Shown here one piece after another: positions 18,357 through 27,140 of a stretch of DNA of 48,918 nt. The DNA is from Rhodobacter sp. GTDB lineage: Bacteria; Pseudomonadota; Alphaproteobacteria; Rhodobacterales; Rhodobacteraceae. The stretch's first letter is position 1. Every line of letters starts with the position of its first letter. Location: contig JASJCA010000030.1 in NCBI GenBank assembly GCA_030066215.1, positions 1 to 48,918 of the forward strand, read 5' to 3'. The position numbers were made by a program, and so were the translations under genes. The notes under the pieces were generated by a model. It did no database searches. It was not told the origin of the DNA and saw only the letters and a program-made list of their open reading frames with translations.

Positions 18357-19924
18357 TCAGCGGCCATTTTTGCTGTAACAGGGACGTATTCGGCGTCCGG
18401 CACCAGTTTTGCCAGAACCTCCGCAGAGGAGACCACGCCGGGCAGGCCGGCGCCGGGATGGGTGCCCGCGCCGGTGAGATAGAGGCCGGGCAGTTCCTCG
18501 CTGACATTGTGCGGGCGGAACCAGGCGGATTGCAGGATGCGCGGCTCTATCGAGAAGCCGGCGCCATATGGGCTGAGATAGCGATCGCGGAAGTCGTTGG
18601 GGGTGAAGACCAGGCTGGCCGAGAGGTGGCCGCCGAGCCCGGGCAGCAGTTGGTCCTCGAGGATCTTCTGGACCTTTTGCCGGTAGGGCTCTGCCTCTTT
18701 CTGCCAATCGACGGGATCGTCGAAACCGAGATGCGGGACGGGAGAGAGGGCGTAGAACGTGTCGCCGCCGTCCGGTGCCGCACTGGAGTCGGTGACCGAG
18801 GGGCGGTGGACATAAAGGCTCATGTCATCGGCCAGGTGGCCGCGGAGAAAGATGTCGCGCACGAGGCCCTTGTAGCGAGGACCGTTCAGGATCGTGTGGT
18901 GGCCGGCGTCGGGCCACATCTTCGCGGTGCCCTTTGTCCCGAAGTACCAAACGAAAAGCCCCATGGACCAGCGCGTGCGCTTCAGCCGCGGCGACGTCCA
19001 GTGGCGTTTGCCATGGTTGCGCAGAAGCCGGTCGTAGGTGTGGCCGGCATCGGCGTTGGAGACGGTGATGTCGGCCGGGATCGTGGTGCCGCCGGTCATG
19101 CGCACACCGGTGGCGCGGCCCTTGCCAATGAGGATTTCGTCCGCCTCGGCCCCTTGCAGGACCTGGCCCCCCTGCCCTTTCACCACACGCACCATAGCGT
19201 CGGCGATGGCCTGGACGCCGCCCATGGCGTAATGCACGCCGAACTCTTTCTCGAGGTGGCTGACCAGGATGTACATCGAGGTGACGTGAAACGGGTCGCC
19301 GCCGATGAAGAGCGGGTGGAACGAGAGCGCCATGCGCAGGCGTTCGTCTTTGACCCGGCTGGCGGCGTGGGCGTAGACGGAACGGTCGGCGCGCAGCCAG
19401 GCGAAGGTGGGCAGGACCTTGATCAGCTCCCACAGCTCGTTCATCGGGCGGCGGCCGAGGTTTTCGAAGCCGAACCAGTAGCGGCGTTCGCTGTCTTTCA
19501 GGAATTGGTCGTAGCCCCTGAGGTCTTGCGGCGACAGGCGGGCAACCTCGGCGCGCATGGCGTCTGTATCCTGGCGGGCGGTGAAGGTGCTGCCGTCGGG
19601 CCAGCGGATTTCGTAGAACGGGTCGAGGGCGCGGAGGTCGACGTCTTGGTCGAAATCTCGTCCGCAGGCGGCCCAGAGCTCGCGAAAGACCTGTGGCACG
19701 GTGACGATGGTGGGGCCGAGGTCGAATCGGTGGCCGTTCTGCGTGATCGAAGAGCCGCGCCCGCCGGGGCGGTCGAGCCGGTCGAGCACCGTGACGCGGT
19801 AGCCCTTGGCGCCGAGCCGCATCGCCGAGGCCAGGCCGCCGAGCCCTGCCCCGATCACCACCGCATGCGGGCGGGTGTCGGTAGGGACCACGGGCCGGGG
19901 GATTGGATCGGCTCTTGTCAACAT
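18353..19924 (-). CDS. crtI: Phytoene desaturase
   Basis: FAD-dependent multi-step desaturase that converts phytoene to neurosporene. It has 523 residues. The N-terminal site is AVVIGAGLGGLASAMRLGAK (about 23-42), followed by RPGGRGSSITQNGHRFDLGP, and the C-terminal motif is LYLTGAGTHPGAGLPGV. Product specificity (three versus four steps) cannot be read from the sequence; the presence of crtA, crtC, crtD and crtF suggests the spheroidene series. It is transcribed away from crtA over two PpsR boxes, one only 16 bp from its start. Confidence 0.95.
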   Translation of the reverse strand: MLTRADPIPRPVVPTDTRPHAVVIGAGLGGLASAMRLGAKGYRVTVLDRLDRPGGRGSSITQNGHRFDLGPTIVTVPQVFRELWAACGRDFDQDVDLRALDPFYEIRWPDGSTFTARQDTDAMRAEVARLSPQDLRGYDQFLKDSERRYWFGFENLGRRPMNELWELIKVLPTFAWLRADRSVYAHAASRVKDERLRMALSFHPLFIGGDPFHVTSMYILVSHLEKEFGVHYAMGGVQAIADAMVRVVKGQGGQVLQGAEADEILIGKGRATGVRMTGGTTIPADITVSNADAGHTYDRLLRNHGKRHWTSPRLKRTRWSMGLFVWYFGTKGTAKMWPDAGHHTILNGPRYKGLVRDIFLRGHLADDMSLYVHRPSVTDSSAAPDGGDTFYALSPVPHLGFDDPVDWQKEAEPYRQKVQKILEDQLLPGLGGHLSASLVFTPNDFRDRYLSPYGAGFSIEPRILQSAWFRPHNVSEELPGLYLTGAGTHPGAGLPGVVSSAEVLAKLVPDAEYVPVTAKMAAE

Positions 19925-19939
19925 GGAAATACGATATAC

Positions 19940-19957
19940 TGTCCAGTTAAGTTTACA
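19940..19957. promoter_or_regulatory. PpsR/CrtJ box near crtI
   Basis: TGTCCAGTTAAGTTTACA matches TGT-N12-ACA, just upstream of the crtI start. Confidence 0.83.
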
Positions 19958-20016
19958 ACCCTGCCGTTGAACTGTGCCGCATCAACGCGGTACGGGTTTT
20001 CAAGTCAGGGTGGCTG

Positions 20017-20034
20017 TGTCAGATTGAGTTGACA
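20017..20034. promoter_or_regulatory. PpsR/CrtJ box near crtA
   Basis: TGTCAGATTGAGTTGACA matches TGT-N12-ACA, 23 bp before the proposed crtA start and 59 bp from the crtI-side box. With that box it can control the divergent pair. Confidence 0.83.
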
Positions 20035-20057
20035 GTCCGGACCGGGGGGATCTTGCC

Positions 20058-20768
20058 ATTCAAACTGTTTCGCTGAGTTTTTTCCGGTTCGGGTCCGTAG
20101 CTGCGCGGGCCTGGGCGTTGGGCATGATGGGAGCGGCGCGGCTGGCGATGCCAAGGGTCCCGGATATCGAGTTCTGGAAGCTCTGTGGATCAGGCACTGG
20201 CGAGGGGTTTACGCCTGTGCCGAACACAGCTGTCTACGCCATCCTGGCCACCTGGCCATCGCTGGGCATTGCGCGTGACCGCGTCGAGAATGCCCCGATT
20301 TTTCGGCGCTACAGCGACAAAGCTCGTGAGAACTGGACAGTTTTCTTGAATCCGACATCCGCGAGGGGGCGCTGGTCCGGCGTGGCACCGTTCGATCCGG
20401 CAGCGCGCACTCTGCCGGGGCCGATCGCGGCGTTGACGCGAGCAACGATCAAGCCGTCGATCCTGCTGAAATTCTGGGGCCGAGTTCCGGATATTTCAAG
20501 TGTCATCGGCGACGACCCGAATGTGCTGTTCAAAATCGGGATCGGCGAGGTTCCCTGGCTGCATCAAGTAACGTTTTCGATCTGGCCCGACGCTGAAGCG
20601 ATGGCCGCATTCGCCAGAGCGGATGGGCCGCATGCTCACGCTATTCAAGCGGTGCGCGAGGGGAATTGGTTCCGCGAGGAGCTTTACGCCCGGTTCCAGA
20701 TCGCCGGCGATCGAGGCAGTTGGGGCGGGCTCAGCCCGCTTCATACCTCAAGGTCCGCGGCGGCATGA
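20058..20768 (+). CDS. crtA: Spheroidene monooxygenase
   Basis: Oxygen-dependent carotenoid 2-ketolase that turns spheroidene into spheroidenone under aerobic conditions. It has 236 residues from the proposed start. The family N-terminus (QTVSLSFFRFGSVAARAWAL) is encoded directly after an ATT at 20058 with GGGGGGA eight bases upstream. No ATG or GTG is in frame there, and the first in-frame TTG (20118) would delete conserved sequence. FWKLCGSGTGEGF and PNTAVYAILATWPS are characteristic of CrtA. Either this is a rare AUU start or the ATG has mutated. The stop overlaps bchI (ATGA). Confidence 0.88.
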   Translation: MQTVSLSFFRFGSVAARAWALGMMGAARLAMPRVPDIEFWKLCGSGTGEGFTPVPNTAVYAILATWPSLGIARDRVENAPIFRRYSDKARENWTVFLNPTSARGRWSGVAPFDPAARTLPGPIAALTRATIKPSILLKFWGRVPDISSVIGDDPNVLFKIGIGEVPWLHQVTFSIWPDAEAMAAFARADGPHAHAIQAVREGNWFREELYARFQIAGDRGSWGGLSPLHTSRSAAA

Positions 20769-21772
20769 CAGCACAGCCCTTCCCGTTCTCCGCCATCGTC
20801 GGACAGGACGAGATGAAACAGGCGATGGTGCTGACGGCCATCGACCCGAGTATCGGCGGCGTGCTGGTGTTTGGCGATCGGGGCACAGGAAAGTCGACTG
20901 CGGTCCGTGCTTTGGCGGCGCTCTTGCCGCAAATCAACGTTGTGGCCGGCTGTCCAATCAACTCCGAGCGACTGGAGGATTGTCCGGACTGGGCAGAAAT
21001 CGGATCGAGTCGCATCGTCAAGCGTGCGACGCCGGTCGTGGACCTGCCGTTGGGCGTCACAGAGGATCGCGTAGTTGGGGCACTTGATATCGAACGTGCC
21101 CTGACCCGTGGCGAAAAAGCGTTTGAGCCCGGCCTGCTGGCGCGGGCCAATCGCGGTTATCTTTATATCGACGAGGTGAATCTGCTTGAGGATCATATCG
21201 TCGATTTGCTGCTTGACGTGGCGCAATCAGGGGAAAACGTCGTCGAGCGCGAGGGCTTGTCGATCCGTCATACAGCACGCTTCGTGCTGGTCGGATCCGG
21301 CAATCCGGAGGAAGGTGAACTTCGGCCGCAACTGCTGGATCGATTTGGTCTGTCGGTAGAGGTGACCTCGCCCACAGATATCGAAGAGCGTATCGAGGTG
21401 GTCCGGCGCCGCGATCAGTACGAAACTGAGACGGCGAAATTCATGAAGCGGTGGCGCGCCGCCGACACCAGACTGCGCAAACAAATCGTCCGCGCAGGCG
21501 ATGTTTTGGCCAAGTTAGAGACGCCTCGAGAGGTGCTGCGGGACTGCGCCGCTCTTTGCGTCGCATTGGGCTCGGACGGCCTGCGTGGCGAGTTGACCTT
21601 GCTGAAGGCTGCGCGCGCCTTGGCGGCCTTCGAGGGCGAAGCGCGTGTCCAAAGAACACACCTAACGCGAGTGGCGCCGTCTTCTCTCAGGCATAGGTTG
21701 CGCCGCGATCCACTGGACGAGGCCGGCTCAACAACGCGGATCCATCGTGTGATGGAGGAGGTGTTCGGCTGA
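20765..21772 (+). CDS. bchI: Magnesium chelatase subunit BchI
   Basis: AAA+ ATPase subunit of Mg-chelatase, which with BchD and BchH inserts magnesium into protoporphyrin IX. It has 335 residues. Walker A is GDRGTGKST (about 37-45) and Walker B YLYIDEVNLLEDH. VLVGSGNPEEGELRPQLLDR is the sensor 1/arginine-finger region. The ATG at 20765 overlaps the crtA stop. Its stop lies within the CTGA that starts bchD. Confidence 0.96.
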   Translation: MTAQPFPFSAIVGQDEMKQAMVLTAIDPSIGGVLVFGDRGTGKSTAVRALAALLPQINVVAGCPINSERLEDCPDWAEIGSSRIVKRATPVVDLPLGVTEDRVVGALDIERALTRGEKAFEPGLLARANRGYLYIDEVNLLEDHIVDLLLDVAQSGENVVEREGLSIRHTARFVLVGSGNPEEGELRPQLLDRFGLSVEVTSPTDIEERIEVVRRRDQYETETAKFMKRWRAADTRLRKQIVRAGDVLAKLETPREVLRDCAALCVALGSDGLRGELTLLKAARALAAFEGEARVQRTHLTRVAPSSLRHRLRRDPLDEAGSTTRIHRVMEEVFG

Positions 21773-23442
21773 CGGACAGCAGGGCAAAATGGCGGCGGGC
21801 AATGCTGGCATTGCAGCTATTGCGGATCGCCCCTGACCGGCTGAACGGCCTCTGGGTGCGTGCCCGATCGGGTCCGGTGAGGGACCGATTTTTAGAACGG
21901 ATCCACGCTTTGTGGCGCGACAACGGCGTAATTCGAATTCACCCGAATGTAGATGACGAGGCACTATACGGCGGCCTTGACTGGACGGCCGCTCTGACCG
22001 GTCGTGGGGTTCGCCAGAGGGCTGGGCTTTTGGAGCGGCGGGCCTTGCTTTTGTTATCCATGGCCGACCGTTGCACTTCGGCGCTGTCGGTGCGGTTGGC
22101 CCAGGCTCTCGACCGTCCGGAGACCTCGGTCATTGCCTTGGATGAGGGCGAAGACGGATTGGCACCTGCGATTGTGGATCGGCTGGCGTTCTTCATCGAC
22201 TTAGAGGGAATTGCGTACGGGGATTGCGTCGAGCCGACAGGCATTGAAGGGCACGGCGACGATGGTGCCTTAAGGCCAAGTGACGTGGATAGTTCGCGCG
22301 AGGCGATTGACTCGATGACCCGATTGGCGGCCAGCCTTGGTATTGGAAGTCTTCGAGCCCCTTTGTTGGCGCTACATGCCGCCAAAGCACATGCTGCAAA
22401 TTTCGGGCGAATTAGTCTCGATTTCCGCGATATCCAAACCGCAGCCGAGCTTGTGTATCCGCACCGCGCGACGGCCTTGCCCACTGAACCCGAAGACTCC
22501 AATCAGGATCCGCCGCAGCCGCAAAGCAATGGCCAGAACGCGCCGGAAGATACAGGCGACAGAGCTGGTAGCGGTGCCGATGAAATCTTGCTCGATGCCG
22601 TCAAAGCAGCCCTGCCCCGCGAGGTCTTGGAACGTCTAGCTGCTGGCGAGGCATCGCGACGGGCAGTCGGCAGCTCTGGCAGCGGGGCGGCGCGGCGGGG
22701 AAATCGGCGTGGACGACCCCTGCCCTCCCGACCAGGTCGGCTTAATGTGGGCGCACGTTTGGACCTAGTCGCGACCTTACGCGCGGCGGCACCATGGCAA
22801 AAGATTCGAAAAAGCGCGTCCCCGCGGGGACAAAAGGTACATATCCTGCCGTCTGATATCAGACTTAAGCAATTCGAGCAGCGGTCAGACAGGCTTCTGG
22901 TCTTTGCTGTCGATGCATCTGGATCCGCTGCCATGGCTCGGCTTGCGGAGGCGAAGGGTGCGGTGGAGCTGTTGCTGGCCGAAGCATATGCGCGCAGAGA
23001 CCATGTCGCTTTGATTGCGTTCCGGGAGAAGGCGGCTGAGTTGCTGTTGCCGCCCACACGGTCGCTCGTACAAACAAAACGGCGCCTCGCCACGTTGCCC
23101 GGTGGGGGCGCGACACCTTTGGCGGCGGGGATGTTTGCGGCCTCCGAATTGGCAGATCATGCAAAAAAACGTGGCTATACACCGACGCTTGCGATTCTTA
23201 CCGATGGACGGGGCAACATCGCTTTGGACGGGACCAGCAATCGCGCGGTGGCTCAGAACGACAGCGAGGCAATTGCGCGACTGATCCGACACCAAAGAAC
23301 ATCGAGTATCGTGATCGACACGGCCACACGGCCGCAGCGTCCACTGAAAGACCTCGCACGGCTTATGGGGGCCGAGTACTTGCCACTGCCCAGAGCCGAT
23401 TCGCACAGACTTGCACAGAGACTAACGGGCTGTTTGGAGTAG
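21769..23442 (+). CDS. bchD: Magnesium chelatase subunit BchD
   Basis: AAA+/von Willebrand A subunit that couples BchI to BchH. It has 557 residues if it begins at the CTG at 21769. An N-terminal degenerate AAA+ half (no intact Walker A) is followed by an acidic, proline-containing linker (about 210-260) and a C-terminal VWA domain with the MIDAS motif DASGSAAM. GGAGGAGG at 21754-21761 is ideally placed for the CTG. The TDSRAKWRRAMLALQLL segment so included resembles the usual BchD start, whereas the ATG at 21802 has no good binding site. A palindrome shared with parA lies within the gene (22818-22831). Confidence 0.92.
   Translation: MTDSRAKWRRAMLALQLLRIAPDRLNGLWVRARSGPVRDRFLERIHALWRDNGVIRIHPNVDDEALYGGLDWTAALTGRGVRQRAGLLERRALLLLSMADRCTSALSVRLAQALDRPETSVIALDEGEDGLAPAIVDRLAFFIDLEGIAYGDCVEPTGIEGHGDDGALRPSDVDSSREAIDSMTRLAASLGIGSLRAPLLALHAAKAHAANFGRISLDFRDIQTAAELVYPHRATALPTEPEDSNQDPPQPQSNGQNAPEDTGDRAGSGADEILLDAVKAALPREVLERLAAGEASRRAVGSSGSGAARRGNRRGRPLPSRPGRLNVGARLDLVATLRAAAPWQKIRKSASPRGQKVHILPSDIRLKQFEQRSDRLLVFAVDASGSAAMARLAEAKGAVELLLAEAYARRDHVALIAFREKAAELLLPPTRSLVQTKRRLATLPGGGATPLAAGMFAASELADHAKKRGYTPTLAILTDGRGNIALDGTSNRAVAQNDSEAIARLIRHQRTSSIVIDTATRPQRPLKDLARLMGAEYLPLPRADSHRLAQRLTGCLE
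22818..22831. other. Candidate parS palindrome inside bchD
   Basis: GTCCCCGCGGGGAC, a perfect 14-bp palindrome identical to the core of the one in parA (25687-25702). Two copies of such a sequence on one small plasmid suggest a ParB binding site. No binding evidence exists. Confidence 0.5.
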
Positions 23443-23447
23443 GATTT

Positions 23448-24302
23448 GTGGAGTGGCCGCCACCGCAAGACTGGCCGAATAGACCGGCGTCGAGGCGTGT
23501 GTACTGTCCTCCGCACCGTTGGCATGTTCAGGAAGACGGAGAGGGCAAGACGCTACTTCTTCTGCACGGCGCAGGGGGAGCGACTCAGACATGGCGCGGA
23601 CTTTTTCCATTGCTAGCGAAACGGTACCACGTTGTTGCACCGGATTTGCCCGCGCAGGGCTTCACGCAGCTCGGAACCAGGCAGCGGCGCGGTCTCGATG
23701 AAATGTCAGAAGATTTGGTGCAGCTTTGCGAGCAGGAACAGTGGCGGCCCTATGCGATTGTTGGACATTCCGCCGGCGCAGCGATCTCGTTGCGGCTATC
23801 GGAGCTTTTGACCCCCAAACCCCGTGCGATCGTTGGCCTGAACGCGGCGCTAGGGGAGTTCGACGGAGTGGCGGGCGTGTTGTTTCCGTTCCTTGCGAAG
23901 GGCTTCTCCGCCGTACCCTTTGCCCCGGACGTCTTGTCCCGTTTGATCGGGACCAAGCGTCGGGTCACGCAAATGCTGAACGCCACGGGCTCGCAAATTG
24001 GAGCGAACGGCCTGCGTTCGTATATGCGCCTCGTTCGAGATCCCGCACATGTGAAGGGCACCTTGCTGATGATGGCGCAATGGCGATTGAAGCCGCTGTT
24101 GTCTCGGTTGGACCATTTAGACACGCCGACGTTGTTCCTCGTCGGGGGAAATGATCAAACCGTTCGGCCAGACATCTCGCGAAACGCGGCAGAAAGAATG
24201 CCGAATGCAGTGGTGAAGGAGTTTCCTGGCCTAGGGCATTTGGCGCACGAGGAAGCACCTGGCGACACCGCGGACGAAATTCATCGGTTTGTCTCGGCTT
24301 AG
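23448..24302 (+). CDS. bchO: BchO, alpha/beta hydrolase of the Mg-chelatase operon
   Basis: Alpha/beta-hydrolase-fold protein always found after bchID; an accessory role in Mg-chelation or pigment synthesis is assumed but its reaction is not established. It has 284 residues starting at GTG (23448) after the bchD stop, with a GGAGTAGG-type site upstream. The oxyanion region is LLLLHGAGGATQTWRGLFP. The nucleophile elbow is GHSAGA, and GGNDQTVRP and GLGHLAHEE carry the acid and histidine. The stop overlaps the parB stop on the other strand, marking the abrupt end of this half of the photosynthesis cluster. Confidence 0.9.
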   Translation: MEWPPPQDWPNRPASRRVYCPPHRWHVQEDGEGKTLLLLHGAGGATQTWRGLFPLLAKRYHVVAPDLPAQGFTQLGTRQRRGLDEMSEDLVQLCEQEQWRPYAIVGHSAGAAISLRLSELLTPKPRAIVGLNAALGEFDGVAGVLFPFLAKGFSAVPFAPDVLSRLIGTKRRVTQMLNATGSQIGANGLRSYMRLVRDPAHVKGTLLMMAQWRLKPLLSRLDHLDTPTLFLVGGNDQTVRPDISRNAAERMPNAVVKEFPGLGHLAHEEAPGDTADEIHRFVSA

Positions 24303-25381
24303 CTCCGGCTTTCGTCCAGGACCCGAAAGAAGGCATCGAGCGCGGCCTCGAGCTGGGTGCGTTCCAGATTCGAAAAATCGCGCTCCGCAAGCACCACGAA
24401 CCGGCCCTCGGAGGCAAGGCAGCGGACCATGCCCCCGGGACCGTTATACTTGAGTGTCGTCTTTGCTTGCCCGCGCGGCGCAACAGCCGCTTTCGGCTTG
24501 TCTGGACGCCCGGTTCCGAGTTCCCGCAGCAAAGTTACCTCTTCAAGCGTCGTTTTGGGAGGGCGGGCGCGCAACTGCGCGACAACGAACTGAGCGAATC
24601 CGGGCTCAGCACTGAGCCGTTTCTCCAGCGCAAGCCCAACCGAGCGCGGCAGCGCCTCTGGAAAGCTCAGATGCGGCCCAATCTGCGCGAGGAGATTTGC
24701 GAATCGTGCGATGTAGTTCCGTTTCTGTCGCCCGGCGGAGGCAAAAAGCGTGCGGATCGCCGAGTCTAGGGTCTGCGTCCCGGTGCCAGCGTCATCTACG
24801 AAATTCCTGGCAAGTTCGGCCATCTCTGCAAAGGACACATCTCGCCGGATCAGGTTTTCGTCGACCATCCGACGGTAGAGCGAATCGATTGTCTCGCCCT
24901 TGGCCACAAGCCCCGCAGGAATCCGCGCAAACCGCTCATCGCCGGTTTCAGCAAAAAGCTCCCGATAGGCCTCGAGCCGCCGGTAACCCTGCACCAGTTC
25001 GTAGCCATCGCCAGCCTCTTCAACACGGATCGGGTTGGACAGGCCAATCGCCTGGATTGAGGTCTTCAACTCGTCGAGTTCGGGGTCGCGTTTCGCCGCC
25101 CGATCACGCGCGAGTTTGGTCGTGACAATCCTGTCGATTGGGACCGCATCTACGATGAGACCAAGTTTCTTCAACCGCACGAATTCCCGGGCGAGCGCGT
25201 CGTTTTCGCGCCGGATTGCTGCCTGAGCTTCCTCGCGTTCGGCAACGGCTCTGGCGTTCTCATTGATTGCCGCCGCCATCGGTCCGCGCCGCGGCGTTTC
25301 GGTCTGCTCAGGCAAGGCGCTGTCACCTGCGGCAGCACCATCCCCTGGGAAATCGATGTCGAAGACCCGTCGCTTGCTCAT
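24299..25381 (-). CDS. parB: Plasmid partition protein ParB
   Basis: DNA-binding partition protein, 360 residues. Order: charged coiled-coil-like N-terminus (about 35-75); the ParB/Srx core (VPIDRIV; NPIRVEEAGDGYELVQGYRR, about 133-152, the CTP-binding GxRR-type motif); a helix-turn-helix region (about 185-250); and a C-terminal dimerisation segment. The start overlaps the parA stop (ATGA), a standard partition operon. It probably spreads from parS sites such as 25687-25702. It converges with bchO with overlapping stops. Confidence 0.92.
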   Translation of the reverse strand: MSKRRVFDIDFPGDGAAAGDSALPEQTETPRRGPMAAAINENARAVAEREEAQAAIRRENDALAREFVRLKKLGLIVDAVPIDRIVTTKLARDRAAKRDPELDELKTSIQAIGLSNPIRVEEAGDGYELVQGYRRLEAYRELFAETGDERFARIPAGLVAKGETIDSLYRRMVDENLIRRDVSFAEMAELARNFVDDAGTGTQTLDSAIRTLFASAGRQKRNYIARFANLLAQIGPHLSFPEALPRSVGLALEKRLSAEPGFAQFVVAQLRARPPKTTLEEVTLLRELGTGRPDKPKAAVAPRGQAKTTLKYNGPGGMVRCLASEGRFVVLAERDFSNLERTQLEAALDAFFRVLDESRS

Positions 25382-26679
25382 GCCGCGGCCTCCAATTCGG
25401 ACCAGACCGAAACTGCGTTGTCCCGGAACTCCTCATAAGCCCCATCAAAGGTCAGTCGGGCGCGTCGCCAGGTTTCACGCGTCATGTCGCGGTAGTCGAT
25501 TTCATAGATCGAGCTTAGGAACCGTCCGGACTGCTCCACCGCTCGGGTCATCTCGATCTGATTGGTGCACACCCGATCGCCGAACACCTTCTGAAACGCC
25601 GTATACATCGCCCGATGCAAGGCGTTGTTCGGTTCAAACCGGGTTAGAAGAAAGCGTACGTCGCGGAATCGCTTCGGCAGTGTCACTGTCCCCGCGGGGA
25701 CATTTTGGATCCTATTGAGGTCTTCCAACGCCTCAGACAATTGGCCAATGAAAGACGTGGTGCTGTCATATTCCCAGTAGCCTGGACCGGACGGGATGTA
25801 GAGCATGTCGGCCGCGAAGACGGCATTCATGGACTGATAGCCGATCGCTGGGGGGCAATCGAACAGGATGAAGTCGTAGGCCTCCGCTGGGATCGCATCG
25901 AGATACCGATCGACGGCCGCGAAAAACGACCACTCCGGGTTGAGATGCCGATACTGTGCGCTCGCGAATTCCACAAAGGCGGCATTGGCACAGCTCGGGA
26001 TCAGGTCAATTGTTGGCCAGCAAGTCGGTTTGATGAAATCCGCCGGCCGCAGATCGGCAAGACCCATATCCGTGATGGCATTCGGCAATTCGCGGTGGGG
26101 CAGGGCGGTGCCGCTCTCTGCCCCACGGGGCACCGCGTTTGTTCGCTCCGTCTCTTGGATCAAATCCCGGGCCATGATGCCCCAGACCGTATACTCCTCC
26201 GCCACGTCGCTAAGCCCCATGGAGTGGCTCAGCGTGGCCTGCGGATCGAAATCAACCGCCAGGACCCGATAGCCGTCCAAGGCCGCAGCATGAGCGAAAT
26301 GCAGAGCCACGGTGGACTTCCCGGCACCCCCCTTGAAGTTCGCAATTGCGGCGCGCAGCGCCCGCGCTCCCGCCGGGCGCATCGGCATCAATGACTTCCG
26401 ATTCACCTTCAGACGACGTCGCAGTTCATTGATTTCATCCAAGGAGTACCAGCGCTGACGCCCCTCCGGCTCGACCAACCCTTGCGGCAATGACGGATCC
26501 GCCGCCAGGCGGCCACGCAAAGTTGACTGATTGACCTTGAAGATCAGCTCCGCCACTTCCCAACTCGAGAACCGCCGTAAGGACTTTTCGAGATCCGGCG
26601 AGTAAGTTTGCTGCCGAATCCACCCCTGCATTTTGAGCGACTGCGCCTGAAGCCTCGCCAAATCGCGATGATCGAACAT
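25378..26679 (-). CDS. parA: Plasmid partition ATPase ParA
   Basis: Walker-type partition ATPase, 433 residues, with an extended N-terminus. The first about 110 residues contain a helix-turn-helix-like segment (FSSWEVAELIFKVNQSTLRG), as in large ParA/RepA proteins that repress their own operon. The deviant Walker A is FKGGAGKSTVALHFAHAAA (about 113-131). Walker A' and B-like segments VLAVDFDPQATLS and FILFDCPPAIGYQ follow. The start is the ATG at 26679. It faces the replication initiator across the putative origin. In roseobacter nomenclature such genes are also called parA of DnaA-like replicons. Confidence 0.93.
   Translation of the reverse strand: MFDHRDLARLQAQSLKMQGWIRQQTYSPDLEKSLRRFSSWEVAELIFKVNQSTLRGRLAADPSLPQGLVEPEGRQRWYSLDEINELRRRLKVNRKSLMPMRPAGARALRAAIANFKGGAGKSTVALHFAHAAALDGYRVLAVDFDPQATLSHSMGLSDVAEEYTVWGIMARDLIQETERTNAVPRGAESGTALPHRELPNAITDMGLADLRPADFIKPTCWPTIDLIPSCANAAFVEFASAQYRHLNPEWSFFAAVDRYLDAIPAEAYDFILFDCPPAIGYQSMNAVFAADMLYIPSGPGYWEYDSTTSFIGQLSEALEDLNRIQNVPAGTVTLPKRFRDVRFLLTRFEPNNALHRAMYTAFQKVFGDRVCTNQIEMTRAVEQSGRFLSSIYEIDYRDMTRETWRRARLTFDGAYEEFRDNAVSVWSELEAAA
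25687..25702. other. Candidate parS palindrome inside parA
   Basis: TGTCCCCGCGGGGACA, a perfect 16-bp palindrome. Its 14-bp core recurs in bchD. A related inverted repeat, TGCCCCACGGGGCA, is at 26119-26132, and TCCCACGGGGA occurs in the origin region. This is a likely ParB site; binding is inferred. Confidence 0.55.
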
Positions 26680-27140
26680 CCGCTTTCCGCCATAGTTGGA
26701 CGTTAAACCTGCCTATTCCTTCATTTACGCCGATTTTGAACCGAATGCAAAAACGTTTGTTTCGAGATTTCAATGTCGGTTTTCCCACGGGGACATAGCG
26801 GCGCAAGCAAACATCGATTCGCAATTGGCGTTGAGTCAGACACCTATTCGATAGCTCACACATTCCAGAAAAAGGGGACGCCAGACGCCGCCACCCTACA
26901 TAATGGGTGACAAACTAGGAGTTTTAGGGGACACTATGGTGGCCCCCAATACCAATACACCGGATTCTTTTCGGATTCTCGTCTCAAGATTTGAAGCGTC
27001 AAAGCACTGCCCTTGACAGAATCGTTTTTCCGGACGCAAATCGGGCCACAATGAGAAAAAACGCTGAGCTGGCTGCATCGAATGCAGACTTGCTCGGTTT
27101 CAGAGGCAGGCCGCCCGATGGGCGAATAGTCAGGAATGAA
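26680..27140. other. Putative replication origin and divergent promoter region
   Basis: About 460 bp between parA and the likely start of the initiator, visibly richer in A/T than its surroundings and without a convincing gene. Features seen: GGGGACA or GGGGACG at 26789, 26874 and 26927, each half of the parS-like palindrome; CGGATTCT at 26961-26968 and 26972-26979, an 11-bp period; and AAACGTTT at 26751-26758. Position between initiator and partition genes makes it the best oriV candidate. No exact DnaA box was recognised. Confidence 0.5.
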
